DNA from: Oscillatoriales cyanobacterium CG2_30_40_61
GTDB taxonomy: Bacteria; Cyanobacteriota; Cyanobacteriia; Cyanobacteriales; Microcoleaceae
Direction of reading: 5' to 3'
Length of the DNA: 64,000 nucleotides
Assembly: GCA_001873365.1 (NCBI GenBank)
Contig: MNYZ01000094.1
Location: forward strand, 59,443-123,442
In this document: in pieces, positions 1 to 9,690 of the stretch
Position numbering within the stretch: position 1 is the first letter of the stretch
Layout: every line of letters begins with the position of its first letter
Made by a program: the position numbers and the translations under genes
The notes under the pieces: generated by a model
Told to the model about the DNA's origin: nothing
Databases searched by the model: none
What the model saw: only the letters and a program-made list of their open reading frames with translations

Positions 1-60
1 AGGAAATTAGTTTAATATTAAAAATTAGATTGAATTTAGCTTTGGGATTAAAATTTTAGT

Positions 61-783
61 ATGAGCGTTAACTTAGCAACCCAACTGCGAGAAGGCACGA
101 AGAAGTCTCACACCATGGCGGAAAACGTTGGTTTTATTAAGTGCTTTTTAAAGGGTACGGTAGAAAAAACGTCTTACCGGAAATTGGCGGGAAATCTCTA
201 TTTTGTCTATTCTGCAATGGAAGAAGAAATGGAGCGCCACCGTAACCATCCAATTTTATCTAAATTGTATTTTCCTGAACTGAATCGTAAACAAAGTTTA
301 GAGCAGGATTTATACTTTTATCATGGTGCTAATTGGAAGGAAGAAGTACAACCTTCTGAAGCTACAAAATCTTATGTTGCTCGGATTCGGGAAATTTCTA
401 ATTCTGAACCGGAATTGTTAATTGCCCATCTCTATACTCGCTATTTAGGTGATTTGTCTGGGGGGCAAATTCTTAAAGGAATTGCTCAAAACGCCATGAA
501 TCTGCAAGATGGACAAGGGACTCAGTTTTACGAGTTTAATGATATTCCTGATGAAAAAGCTTTTAAGGTCAATTATCGTCAACAAATGGATAGCGTTGAT
601 ATTGACCAAGAAATGGCAACTCGCATTGTTGATGAAGCAAATGATGCGTTTGGGATGAACATGAAGATGTTCAATGAATTAGAAGGGAATTTAGTTAAAG
701 CTATTGGTCAAATGTTATTTAATACCTTAACTCGTCGCCGAACAAAAGGGGCAACGGAAGGGTTAGCAACCGCCGCCGAATAA
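61..783 (+). CDS. ho1: Haem oxygenase, biliverdin-forming (phycobilin pathway)
   Basis: A 240-residue soluble haem oxygenase, the usual length for cyanobacterial HO1. The proximal haem ligand is His17 in KKSHTMAENV, and the distal-helix signature GDLSGGQ lies near residue 133. The enzyme opens haem to biliverdin IX-alpha with ferredoxin as electron donor, supplying phycocyanobilin and phytochrome chromophores. The ATG at 61 follows an A/T-rich leader without a strong Shine-Dalgarno sequence. It is convergent with the next gene and separated from it by a hairpin. No part of the family is missing. The function is very secure; only the paralogue (HO1 rather than the low-oxygen HO2) is inferred. 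Confidence 0.96.
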   Translation: MSVNLATQLREGTKKSHTMAENVGFIKCFLKGTVEKTSYRKLAGNLYFVYSAMEEEMERHRNHPILSKLYFPELNRKQSLEQDLYFYHGANWKEEVQPSEATKSYVARIREISNSEPELLIAHLYTRYLGDLSGGQILKGIAQNAMNLQDGQGTQFYEFNDIPDEKAFKVNYRQQMDSVDIDQEMATRIVDEANDAFGMNMKMFNELEGNLVKAIGQMLFNTLTRRRTKGATEGLATAAE

Positions 784-810
784 TCAGTTAAAATACGGAT
801 GATTGAACTT

Positions 811-847
811 AATCCTGAACGCGAGAATTTGCCTTGTGTTCAGGATT
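811..847. terminator. Hairpin between convergent genes, probable bidirectional terminator
   Basis: AATCCTGAAC and GTTCAGGATT form a perfect 10-bp stem around a 17-base loop. A T-rich tail follows on the plus strand. It sits between the convergent haem oxygenase gene and the AMIN protein gene. Confidence 0.6.
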
Positions 848-875
848 TTGTGGTTTTAAAAAGTCCTACATTAGC

Positions 876-2240
876 CTATTGATTGACTAAAAAGAAGTTA
901 GGAGTTGTCAGATCTTGGGTTAACTGAATAGAAATGATTTGACCCGGTTGCAAAGTAGTGGGAGAAGGAGAAGTCCCAATTCCAATTCCTGCTCCAGCAA
1001 TAGCACCAACTAAAGCCCCAACTCCGGTAAAACCACTAACTACAAACCCAGCCAAACTCCCAGCCCCTGTCCCAATTCCGACCCGTTCAGGACGAATTTC
1101 TAAAGACCCGGGTATCCAATTAGATTGACCTTGAATCGGAATACTGCGACCATCTAAATTAATCGCTTGGGCAATAAATCGACTGCCTTTGGTAGTAGTT
1201 TCAAACTCTCCGACAATCGGCGTATCTGGTGGCACAATATAATTGCCCAAACTATCCACAATTCCTCCTTGCAATAACAACACATCCTGGCGTTCAGAAC
1301 GATGGGTTAAACGCACCTGATCTTCCGTGGGATAGAGTAAGGTTAAGGCGGTTCCCGTCGGGAGCAGAATTGCTGAGGGACGGGGATTCAGATAGGATTG
1401 TTGTAGAGGCTGCAAAGGTTGACCAAAGGGAACGGATTGGGGGGAGAATGGAGGTGCGTAGGGATAAGCAGCATTTGCTTGAACAACGGCAACGGGGGGA
1501 CGAAAGGCTGTGGTTTCCGGGGCGGGGGCCAGGGTGGGAAATAGTTGAGCTTGACGGGGCTGAGTTAATGGAACCCGCACTACCTGTAAACTCGCTTCTC
1601 TGGTCGGTTGGGGGTTGGGCAAGGCCGTTTGTCGGGGGTCGTATTGACCAACGGCAGATTGAGGCGGTTTCGGGGATGCTGGGGGTTGGGGGGCAGGGGT
1701 GGGAGTGGTTTGGGGTTGGGTGGCCACGGTACTTGCCGGAGTCGTCGGGGGTTCGGGGGGTAAGGTTTGCAGGGTAGGACGCAAGACCCAGAGATTATCA
1801 ATGCCAATTTGTCGTAAATCGAGGGCTTGGGGGTCAACGGTAATACCGGAGGTAAATTCCACGACCAGTTGAGCCTGTTGGGGTTTGGCCTGAATTAAAC
1901 TGACTTGACGAATCACGCCCGTCTCATAGCGTTCTGTAATATTAACTTTAACTTCTGTATTCGGAAGGTCTAGGACTAAACGGGGGGGAAGGTTAAAAAC
2001 CGATAATTGGGGCTGATTTCCCGGAGGCAATTCCACCTCCACAACTCCGGTGTTGGGGTCAATTTTCCAGTCTACGACAACGGCTGCTTGTCCGGCTAAG
2101 GGATAGGCCGTCGCTAGGGTTAGACCGATGACAACGCCAGAGGTTCTCAACAGCAGACTCCCATACAACCCAGGTACCTCTGAGGCGACCAAGGCTTGTA
2201 CCGTTTGCTTGAATTTTGATTTGAAGTTTTTCGGTTGCAT
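876..2240 (-). CDS. AMIN-domain envelope protein with proline-rich linker and glycine-zipper C-terminus
   Basis: 454 residues. A signal-peptide-like hydrophobic stretch (about residues 32-52) is followed by an AMIN domain (about 53-150), a module that targets periplasmic proteins to peptidoglycan or septal sites. A Pro/Gln/Thr-rich linker (about 155-290) is GC-rich, unlike its surroundings, and accounts for long shadow frames on the other strand. The last 160 residues resemble the beta-rich C-terminal part of TrbI/VirB10-like proteins and contain a Gly/Ala-rich hydrophobic segment (about 387-425) that could insert in a membrane. There are no amidase catalytic residues, so this is not an AmiC-type hydrolase. 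The role is inferred to be envelope structure or cell-wall anchoring. The AMIN call is firmer than the C-terminal assignment. Confidence 0.72.
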   Translation of the reverse strand: MQPKNFKSKFKQTVQALVASEVPGLYGSLLLRTSGVVIGLTLATAYPLAGQAAVVVDWKIDPNTGVVEVELPPGNQPQLSVFNLPPRLVLDLPNTEVKVNITERYETGVIRQVSLIQAKPQQAQLVVEFTSGITVDPQALDLRQIGIDNLWVLRPTLQTLPPEPPTTPASTVATQPQTTPTPAPQPPASPKPPQSAVGQYDPRQTALPNPQPTREASLQVVRVPLTQPRQAQLFPTLAPAPETTAFRPPVAVVQANAAYPYAPPFSPQSVPFGQPLQPLQQSYLNPRPSAILLPTGTALTLLYPTEDQVRLTHRSERQDVLLLQGGIVDSLGNYIVPPDTPIVGEFETTTKGSRFIAQAINLDGRSIPIQGQSNWIPGSLEIRPERVGIGTGAGSLAGFVVSGFTGVGALVGAIAGAGIGIGTSPSPTTLQPGQIISIQLTQDLTTPNFFLVNQ

Positions 2241-2303
2241 GGTTTCTGCATGAAAACTCTAGTTTAGATGTTTTATTAACACATTTAACCGCAAAAGGCA
2301 AGA

Positions 2304-2365
2304 GCAACCACGGGGGGATGGGGGCAACCACGGGGGGATTGCCCCTACAACGAATGAAACAGAAC
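2304..2365. repeat. Dispersed G-rich intergenic repeat (CCCCTACAA family)
   Basis: Two direct copies of GCAACCACGGGGGGAT (2304-2319 and 2324-2339) are followed by GCCCCTACAACGAATGAAACAG. A close relative with the same tail occurs at 34885-34925. It lies upstream of the AMIN gene start. Confidence 0.65.
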
Positions 2366-2391
2366 CAAAAAACATCACAGGGGGTTAATTT

Positions 2392-3468
2392 TTATTCAAT
2401 ACTTCCTTCTTGTTCCCTACGTTTGCGATCTTCAATGAATGATTTAACTAACATCACATCTTCTTGACTACCAATAATTAAAGGGGTGCGTTGATGCAGT
2501 TTTCCGGGAATAACATCTAAAATTTCTTGAGTTCCAGTTGAAGCCATTCCCCCCGCTTGTTCAATTAAAAATGCCATGGGTGCAGACTCATATAATAACC
2601 GTAATTTTCCGTCGGGTTTCTTAACAGTCCCCGGATATAAAAACACACCGCCTTGATATAAAATTCGGTGAACATCTCCCACTAAAGCCCCACTATAACG
2701 GGCTGTATATCCTTCATGGCGATGAACATAACGGGTATAATCTCGAATGGATTCATCCCACTGCCAAAAATTCCCTTCATTCACACTATAAACCGGGCCA
2801 TGATTGGGAATTTTAATATTTTCATTAGCCAGAATAAATTCTCCTAAACTGGGGTCAAGAATAAACGCATGAACCCCGGTGCCAATAGAATAAACTAGAA
2901 TTGTACTAGGGCCATAAAGAATATATCCGGCGGCAATTTGTTTGCGTCCATTTTGCAATAAATCCGCCGCTTCCCCGTCTTCATCGTTGCCTTCCTGTTG
3001 ACGAATTGCAAATATTGATCCGACATTTAAGTTAGTATCTAAATTCGATGAACCATCGAGGGGATCATAGAGCAAAGTATAACGTCCAATCGGGCAGTTT
3101 TCGGGAATATAAAAGGGTTTTTCCATTTCTTCCGATGCCAAACGACAGACTAAACCGCTTTGTTTGAACACCGAAATAAACACGGAATTGGAATAAACAT
3201 CCATCTGTTGTACGGACTCTCCCTGCACGTTTATGGCCCCGGTAAACCCCAACGCATCATCCACTAAACCCGACTGAGATAAGCGACGGGCGATGAGTTT
3301 TCCGGCCAATCCGATGCGATTCATTAAAGCGCTAATATCCTGAGCATCGTGGGAAAAACTATGCAGTTGTTCGAGAACATGACGGGATAAAGTTGTGCAA
3401 TCTCGATCTAAGTAATATCCTTGATCAATAGCATCGGAAAAGTTAGATTGAACAGATTGATCTACCAT
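2392..3468 (-). CDS. fbp: Fructose-1,6-bisphosphatase class I
   Basis: 358 residues from the ATG at 3468; an in-frame TTG two codons upstream is a weaker start, and GGAG lies about 11 bases before the ATG. The class I metal and phosphate-binding signature [11 protein letters not shown] is present, followed by NVGSIFAI, and the C-terminal [17 protein letters not shown] motif is intact. It hydrolyses fructose-1,6-bisphosphate in gluconeogenesis and the Calvin cycle. Cyanobacteria also have a class II FBPase/SBPase, so this enzyme is probably the FBP-specific one. The 27-base gap to the upstream desaturase gene suggests possible co-transcription without an obvious functional link. Confidence 0.95.
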   Translation of the reverse strand: MVDQSVQSNFSDAIDQGYYLDRDCTTLSRHVLEQLHSFSHDAQDISALMNRIGLAGKLIARRLSQSGLVDDALGFTGAINVQGESVQQMDVYSNSVFISVFKQSGLVCRLASEEMEKPFYIPENCPIGRYTLLYDPLDGSSNLDTNLNVGSIFAIRQQEGNDEDGEAADLLQNGRKQIAAGYILYGPSTILVYSIGTGVHAFILDPSLGEFILANENIKIPNHGPVYSVNEGNFWQWDESIRDYTRYVHRHEGYTARYSGALVGDVHRILYQGGVFLYPGTVKKPDGKLRLLYESAPMAFLIEQAGGMASTGTQEILDVIPGKLHQRTPLIIGSQEDVMLVKSFIEDRKRREQEGSIE

Positions 3469-3495
3469 AATCAAGGGTCTCCATATTAGGGGGAT

Positions 3496-4632
3496 TTAAA
3501 CTGAGTTGATTGCTGGTGCCATTTTGTTTGTACAATTCAAAGCAGCAGCTTGACGAAATGAGCGGATTGAGACTAGACGGTTAGCATCACAATCCCAGAG
3601 AATAAACTTAAAACAATCAGGAATATCGGAAATTCTCAGGGTTTTTACCCCGGCGAGTAAATGTATATTCTGATTATGACAAGCTTCGAGGTTATAATTT
3701 GGAATCCTTTCACAAAGATGATGGATATTATGATAGCCAATATCGGCGGAAAACCACTTTAAAATCCGGGGTAATTCCAGATAACTACTGCCCTCAATCG
3801 CACCTCGGAGATAGTCCCAACCTGCGGTTTTATGGGCGTAGGAACCCTCAAAGTTATGTTGTACAAAAAACACACAAATAAACAGTGCCGCCGAACAGGT
3901 TAGGGTAATTGAATATACTGTCCAGAAAAACCCCCATCCCAGATAATTACTCAGGATAATCCAGCCTCCAACTACACAAATATTGTTAAAAAGTAGATCC
4001 CAAAACTCACCCACGGTATACCAATTTCGGGATTGATAGGATGAGAAACGCTGCTTTAAACTAATATCTGGATATTGCTTAAAGGAAGTTAAAACATGAA
4101 CAAAACAACCATAGGTTCCCAGGATTAATGCTAGTCTGGGTTTAATTGCTAGGTAGAAAAAACCTCCTGGGAAAATCATTAAGGGATGTCTAAGAATTTC
4201 ATACCACCACTGAGCCGATGGACTCAGTTTAGCAAATTCTTGCGTGGAAATCAAAGCCGATGGGCCGCGATAACGTTCCCAGTCCCCATTGGTTTTGTGA
4301 TGATAGGCGTGTCCTCTTGACCAGGGATATTGAGGGATAGCGTTAATCACACCCAAGATAAAACCCACAACTCGATTCGCCTTTTTTGAACTAAATAGGG
4401 AGTAATGTCCGCAATCGTGCATTAAGGAAAAACAACGAACTGAAAACAGGGTCATTAACACCATAATCGGTGGTAGTAACCACAGAGAAATAGTAGCAGC
4501 TTTAACAGCTAAAATCCATAACAGCAGATAGGGAATAACGGTATTTAAAATTTGATAAGTTCCCCATAAATTATTACTTTTTATGTAGGGAGAAAGGACA
4601 AAATCTGACTTTTTGACTTGGGTTTCTATCAT
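3496..4632 (-). CDS. Membrane fatty-acid desaturase family protein
   Basis: 378 residues with several membrane segments and the three histidine boxes of the acyl-lipid desaturase family: HDCGH (72-76), HAYHH (108-112) and HNIHH (about 298-302). These ligate a di-iron centre that introduces double bonds into acyl chains of membrane lipids, using ferredoxin in cyanobacteria. The box spacing and the WSRGHAYHHKTNGDW context resemble the DesA/omega-6 group, but regiospecificity cannot be fixed from sequence reading; carotenoid ketolases or hydroxylases of the same superfamily are less likely. The ATG at 4632 is the only good start. Confidence 0.82.
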   Translation of the reverse strand: MIETQVKKSDFVLSPYIKSNNLWGTYQILNTVIPYLLLWILAVKAATISLWLLPPIMVLMTLFSVRCFSLMHDCGHYSLFSSKKANRVVGFILGVINAIPQYPWSRGHAYHHKTNGDWERYRGPSALISTQEFAKLSPSAQWWYEILRHPLMIFPGGFFYLAIKPRLALILGTYGCFVHVLTSFKQYPDISLKQRFSSYQSRNWYTVGEFWDLLFNNICVVGGWIILSNYLGWGFFWTVYSITLTCSAALFICVFFVQHNFEGSYAHKTAGWDYLRGAIEGSSYLELPRILKWFSADIGYHNIHHLCERIPNYNLEACHNQNIHLLAGVKTLRISDIPDCFKFILWDCDANRLVSIRSFRQAAALNCTNKMAPAINSV

Positions 4633-4668
4633 TATTAATGAAATAAAATGGATGTTTTTCCGAGGAGT

Positions 4669-5031
4669 TTAATATCGGGGAATTTGGGAATCAACTAAAA
4701 CGGAATAAGCATCAATTCCCCCATGAATATTTTTTACCTGGGTAAAACCTTGCCTAATCAACCATTGACACATTTGGGCTGATCTCATACCATGATGACA
4801 CAGAATTAGGGTTTCTTGGTGTGGGTCAAGTTGAACTAAAATTTGCTCTGACCATTCACTATATTGACTTAAAGGATAGTTAATAAATCCTTCTATTTTC
4901 GCCATTTCAATTTCTTGAGGTTCCCGCACATCAATTAACTGAAACTCGGTTGGGGGAACGGTTTTAAGTAAATTTTCTAACTCTTTAACACTAATTTCTG
5001 GAATCGGTTGTGCAAAAAATTGTTCTGACAT
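4669..5031 (-). CDS. Single-domain rhodanese-like protein
   Basis: 120 residues, a single rhodanese domain. The N-terminal half has LIDVREPQEIEMAKI and the active-site loop is CHHGMRS, with a cysteine in the catalytic position, so it could carry a persulfide. The substrate is unknown; single-domain forms often act in sulfur relay (thiouridine or molybdopterin pathways) or as redox proteins. The gene ends 36 bases upstream of the desaturase start and could share its transcript. Confidence 0.85.
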   Translation of the reverse strand: MSEQFFAQPIPEISVKELENLLKTVPPTEFQLIDVREPQEIEMAKIEGFINYPLSQYSEWSEQILVQLDPHQETLILCHHGMRSAQMCQWLIRQGFTQVKNIHGGIDAYSVLVDSQIPRY

Positions 5032-5058
5032 AATGGTAGATTTAATTTGACTCGTAGT

Positions 5059-5205
5059 GAGCCCTTCAGGGCTCTATTACACTGATAACTGCTAGAGACA
5101 AAAGCAAATTAACTGATTCTATCGAAAGTCAGGTTAAGGAGCCTTCAGGGCTCTATTACACTGATAACTGATAACTGCTAGAGATGCGCCATGGCACGTC
5201 TCTAC
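5059..5205. repeat. Duplicated hairpin repeat plus CCATGG-centred palindrome
   Basis: The unit beginning GAGCCCTTCAGGGCTC and continuing through CTATTACACTGATAACTG occurs twice (5059-5098 and 5139-5184). Each copy starts with a small AGCCCT/AGGGCT hairpin. The second copy runs into an imperfect palindrome centred on GCGCCATGGCACG (about 5178-5205). A related CCCTAAAGGGCT hairpin is at 45319-45332. No coding content. Confidence 0.7.
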
Positions 5206-5217
5206 ACTGATGACTGA

Positions 5218-8200
5218 TTAAAGGGAGATAATACTAGAAATTCCCCGAATATGCAACTCTACCCTGGGCTTTTCATCTCGATAGAAAATTGTTCCTCGAT
5301 AATCTCCCGTGATACTATTAAAAGAAAGTTGATGACCGTCAGCCACTTCTAAAATTAATTCTCCAATTCTGACTTTTCCTTGTATACCATCAACATCAAT
5401 TTGTAGGGCTTTAGAACTATAAATATCCGTCAAAAGTACCCATAAACTATTATTTCGTTTAGCCCGTTTTACCTGGATATGGCCAATTTGGAAACTAAAG
5501 CCATCGGCCTCTGGCCCTAAAAGGCGGATTTTTGTACCGGGGGGTAGACCCTGAACTGTGTCATCATCCAGGTCAGGATTCGCCTGGGAGGGGTCAGGGG
5601 GCGAAAGTTGGAGTAATTTGGGATTTTCGATTAAATCCACCCTAGGAGGGTCGGAATTGAGGGTAGCGGGGTCGATGTTCCAATCCCTAGCCCGGCGAGT
5701 AATATCTTGTTGAATTTCCTGGGCCCGGATGGGTTCGGCAACTAAGGCATATTCTTTTTGTTTGAGTTTAGTTGCTAACCATCGTTGTTGAGCAAATTGT
5801 TTTAAAGCGGGTTCATTACTATTAATAAATCGCTCATAAAATTTGAGAGTTGGGACTAATTCCCCAATTTTTTCTAAAGCAATTCCTACCTCAACCGGGG
5901 CTAACTTTTGTTGCCAGTTGGAGATAGATAGGGCTTTTTCAATTAAGGCTAAATAGCGACCGCGAAAATCCCGGGCTTGTTCCGGGGTTAAATTAGAACG
6001 GGAAATTTGCCGAATTAGTTCAAACCTAAATAGAATTGCCTCTAGTTTACCACATTTTTCGATCGCTGCGATCGCCTCAATCCAACGTTTAATTCTAATT
6101 AAATAATTAATCCAATCTCGGAGACGATTTTGTTTTTCTAAAGCCCGTCCTAAACAATCTAACTGTTTAATCCATTGTTGATTTCCCGACTTCCCAGATT
6201 TCTCCCATTCCACAATAATTCGTTCAAAATCTAAGGCTTTTTCCAAATAGGGTAAACCTTCAGGAAACCCCGATAATTCAGCTTGAGCTAGATAATATTC
6301 TCGCTTTTGATTTGCCCCGCTTTCCTGCCAACATCGGACAGCCCGGCGGAGGTTTTTAGCCCGATAATAACAATCTCCAGCTAACTCCAAAACCCCATGA
6401 TATTTGGCTTCATCTAATCCCTCTAAAACCTCTCCAAACCCTTGCCATTCTTCCGGGTCTAGGATTTTTTCTCGGATCAATATTCTAACTTGACGACTAT
6501 AATCCTGTACCGCCGATTTCCAAGCCTTAACTAAGCGGTTTTCCTTAATAATTTGACTACTCAAACTTTCCTCTAAAAATTGAGTAAATTGTCGAATATT
6601 GGGCAAGGTTTTGGCCGTTTGCGCCATAAATTCAACCAAGGGTTTTTCTACAGTTTTTTTCTGAGGAAATTGACGATACCATTCCGCTAAGGCTTGCCAA
6701 CACATTCCATCCCAGAAACACTCCCAGGCTTCTAATTCCTGACCTCTTTTCAGGAATAAACGGCCCGCTTCTCGAAAGCGTTTATCAAATTTTAAAGCAA
6801 AGGCTTCACATAAATCAGCTTTGTCTAAATATCCTAATTCCCGATAAAATTGTTTTGCCCGTCGGAGGTCGGCGGCATTTTTTTGATTCCGACCATTTTC
6901 TTCAAACTTTTGAGCTTGGGAGGCGCGATTATCCCGTTGTAATCCATCTAAATTATCCCCCCAACGGACTCCCCCAATATAGGTTTGCCAATGCTCTGGT
7001 TTGTTAACTTGATTTAACCAATATTCATGATAGTTAAATGATGAAGTTTCGACTAATCTTTCAACGGTCGCATATTGCCATAAACAGCGATCGCCAATTT
7101 CCGTATCAATAATTACTAAATCCGACATTCCGCGACTAGCTGCGACATAAAGTTTATTAAAAAAGTATTCTAATTCCAAGGGATGATTACCCGTCCCTTG
7201 AACATAATCAATTAAAGGTTTTTGATTAAATTCCTTAGCAAATTGATCGCCAAATTTATATAAAATTACCAAAGGAAATTCTAATCCCTTTGCTTGAATT
7301 GCACTTAAAATATTCTTAGGGGGATGTTCTTCGGTGGCATCGGGAAATAAAGGGGATAAAAATTCATCTCGTCTAATATAGTCTAACTCCCCTCCCGCTT
7401 CACAGGGAACAATAAAAATCGGGGATTTTTCAATATGTTGTTTGAGAGAGTCTGCGGAAAAATTATTCTGTTCAAAAATAAATTTTTGAGGAATAGGAGA
7501 CTCCATATAAGATTGCCAAGACTCCTGGGGTCTTAACTCTTGAATTTTGAATAAAATATGTCGCCATAGATGAATTAAGTTCGTAACTTTGACAATAGAA
7601 TGACTTGATCTATAATTAGATTCAAGCTCATAAAACGTCATGGTTAAATTAAGTTGTCGGGTCGGGTCAAGGGCGGCAATGACTTGATCAAAAAAGGTCG
7701 CCTTGACACTTTCCCAGCGAAATCCCGTGGGGTTTAAGGTCTGAAAAGGATCACCAGCAAAGGCAAAGGGTAAACACCAAACTGGGGGGTATAAATCACA
7801 ATGGGAAAATATGGATAACTGCATAATTAAGCGCAGTTCTAAACTGGTAAAATCCTGGGCTTCATCGCAGAAAATAGCGGTATAAACGGGTAAATTATCC
7901 CCACTAACTTGTAAGACTTTTCTAATTAAATCTTGGTCATCCCAATAGCCTTCGCGGGTGGTTAATTGATAATACCAAGGCCAAACTTGCCGATAAATAG
8001 CTTGAAAAATATCTAAGGATAAACTACGTTCTCGGCGGGGAATTTCTTCATAATCATCGGGGGTCATGTACCCTTCATTTTGTCCATTCAGGGTATAACC
8101 TTTAATAAAAGTTCTAATAATATGCCAACAGAGTTCGGGGGAATAACGACTATAGCGACGGCTACACCGTTGTCTAAAATCATGGAAACTAATATATTTA

Positions 8201-9513
8201 TCGGGATCAAATTTATCGCTTTCTTCGGGAGGAAGTAAACTTAATAAAAATTGTTGAAAGGATTTAAAACAAATATCAATCGAGGGTTTATTTCCCTGTC
8301 CATCGGTTTCTAATAGAAACTTATGGTGACTTTTGAGAAGTTTTTTTACTCCTTCTCTGGCTTTTCCTAATAATTGTTCATTATAGGTTAAAAATAAAGG
8401 ATGGGGAACCGAGTTTAATCGTTGACGATGTTGTAAATAATATTTTTGATATCGATAGCAATAATCGGCAAATAGATAAAATAACATAGTTGATTTACCA
8501 CTTCCCGCCCGTCCATTAATAAAAACTGGCAGGGAACTCTTGCTAATTTCCGGGGTAGATAATTCATGGAGAATTTTTTCTTCTTCCATGGATAAAGCCC
8601 AATTAATTCCAAATTCCTGTTCAATTTCTAACCAGATTTCCGAATCTCCTAATAAATAATCGGGATAGGAGCGGCGGGTATAGCGGGCTAAATCCTCTAA
8701 GGTTAATTCCTGGGCTAAAATATTACTTTGATTAGGGTTTTGCGAGGATTCTTCCGAGGTAGAATTAAACAGACGAGTAATTTTACCCACTTCCAGAATA
8801 TCCTGGGAAGTAGGATAATGATCAAAGGTAGAAAGTAAAAATAAAACGCTGCGGTTAGGAGTATCGGAGGTAAGAATCCAACTATAAATAATATAGCGAT
8901 TATGCTGCGGTTGCCCGGCAATTTCAATTCCTAAAAAGTCAGTGGTTGTGGTTTCAATGCCTGACTTTTTCTCCACCAAACTATCTACAATGTCATAATA
9001 AGTTCGCCATTGCAGTTGAGTGTCTGGTTGTTTAAATTGTGTTACCCAAATTTCACTTTCACAAATCACCGCATCGGTGGTATTTTTAATCCAATCTGGC
9101 CCTTTTAACCAAATTTGACGTAAATCTTCGGGCAAACTGGGGCGACGGCGAAAGGATTTTTGTTCTTCCCGTTGAGCATTAATACTATTTTCTAATTCTT
9201 TGGGATCAATTAACGAATCCAGATGACTGATTCCGTACTCATCGGGATTTCTCAGAAATGCCTCATACTCGTTTCCTCCCCGGGGAAAAACCGCCAATAA
9301 ACATAAAATCGGGTCATTATTCACCCAGAGAATTTTTCCTAGCAAACGCAAGTTACGCACGGGTCGCTTTAAGTAGGGATAATTCCACTCAAACAGCGCC
9401 TGCACCGCCACAGTCCCCTGAGTTTTGAGGGTGACGAGCAATTCCGCCACCTGACTCTGGATGCCCTGGTGTTTCGCTTGTGCGTCGAATGTCGGGGTTG
9501 TGTAGATTAGCAT
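5218..9513 (-). CDS. Giant superfamily 1 helicase-like ATPase with TPR-like tail (TRANK1-like)
   Basis: 1431 residues. About 330 N-terminal residues match nothing I recognise. A UvrD/Rep-type motor follows: Walker A GRAGSGKST (334-342), Walker B DEAQD (550-554), a motif III-like AGDPFQTL, NYRSS (motif IV), QAKGLEFPLV (motif V) and YVAASRGMSD (motif VI). The region from about 890 to 1300 is a long run of helical TPR-like repeats. The last roughly 100 residues look like a beta-rich module. This order recalls TRANK1-like proteins (SF1 motor plus helical repeats) rather than DNA-repair UvrD. The motor motifs are intact, so ATPase activity is likely; nucleic-acid unwinding is unproven. It stands alone, with no nuclease or methylase next to it. 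Confidence 0.75.
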   Translation of the reverse strand: MLIYTTPTFDAQAKHQGIQSQVAELLVTLKTQGTVAVQALFEWNYPYLKRPVRNLRLLGKILWVNNDPILCLLAVFPRGGNEYEAFLRNPDEYGISHLDSLIDPKELENSINAQREEQKSFRRRPSLPEDLRQIWLKGPDWIKNTTDAVICESEIWVTQFKQPDTQLQWRTYYDIVDSLVEKKSGIETTTTDFLGIEIAGQPQHNRYIIYSWILTSDTPNRSVLFLLSTFDHYPTSQDILEVGKITRLFNSTSEESSQNPNQSNILAQELTLEDLARYTRRSYPDYLLGDSEIWLEIEQEFGINWALSMEEEKILHELSTPEISKSSLPVFINGRAGSGKSTMLFYLFADYCYRYQKYYLQHRQRLNSVPHPLFLTYNEQLLGKAREGVKKLLKSHHKFLLETDGQGNKPSIDICFKSFQQFLLSLLPPEESDKFDPDKYISFHDFRQRCSRRYSRYSPELCWHIIRTFIKGYTLNGQNEGYMTPDDYEEIPRRERSLSLDIFQAIYRQVWPWYYQLTTREGYWDDQDLIRKVLQVSGDNLPVYTAIFCDEAQDFTSLELRLIMQLSIFSHCDLYPPVWCLPFAFAGDPFQTLNPTGFRWESVKATFFDQVIAALDPTRQLNLTMTFYELESNYRSSHSIVKVTNLIHLWRHILFKIQELRPQESWQSYMESPIPQKFIFEQNNFSADSLKQHIEKSPIFIVPCEAGGELDYIRRDEFLSPLFPDATEEHPPKNILSAIQAKGLEFPLVILYKFGDQFAKEFNQKPLIDYVQGTGNHPLELEYFFNKLYVAASRGMSDLVIIDTEIGDRCLWQYATVERLVETSSFNYHEYWLNQVNKPEHWQTYIGGVRWGDNLDGLQRDNRASQAQKFEENGRNQKNAADLRRAKQFYRELGYLDKADLCEAFALKFDKRFREAGRLFLKRGQELEAWECFWDGMCWQALAEWYRQFPQKKTVEKPLVEFMAQTAKTLPNIRQFTQFLEESLSSQIIKENRLVKAWKSAVQDYSRQVRILIREKILDPEEWQGFGEVLEGLDEAKYHGVLELAGDCYYRAKNLRRAVRCWQESGANQKREYYLAQAELSGFPEGLPYLEKALDFERIIVEWEKSGKSGNQQWIKQLDCLGRALEKQNRLRDWINYLIRIKRWIEAIAAIEKCGKLEAILFRFELIRQISRSNLTPEQARDFRGRYLALIEKALSISNWQQKLAPVEVGIALEKIGELVPTLKFYERFINSNEPALKQFAQQRWLATKLKQKEYALVAEPIRAQEIQQDITRRARDWNIDPATLNSDPPRVDLIENPKLLQLSPPDPSQANPDLDDDTVQGLPPGTKIRLLGPEADGFSFQIGHIQVKRAKRNNSLWVLLTDIYSSKALQIDVDGIQGKVRIGELILEVADGHQLSFNSITGDYRGTIFYRDEKPRVELHIRGISSIISL

Positions 9514-9690
9514 GACTTCGATTTTGACACAATTTGATTGATGTCACCATAAAGTCATTGTGCGTTATTTAAGGGGGAAATATCAAATCGAGGTGAGAAT
9601 CAATAATCTGGCTATCCCTTCAATCCTGAGTATTTTGGGACATTGTGGGAGATAAAACCTCCTGAATCAATCGAAAATTTAAAACTCAAA

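Noticed and set aside
1229..1777. Long plus-strand open frame opposite the AMIN protein
   Set aside because: It is a shadow created by the GC-rich proline-rich linker on the minus strand; composition is Gly/Arg/Trp-rich and there is no ribosome site.
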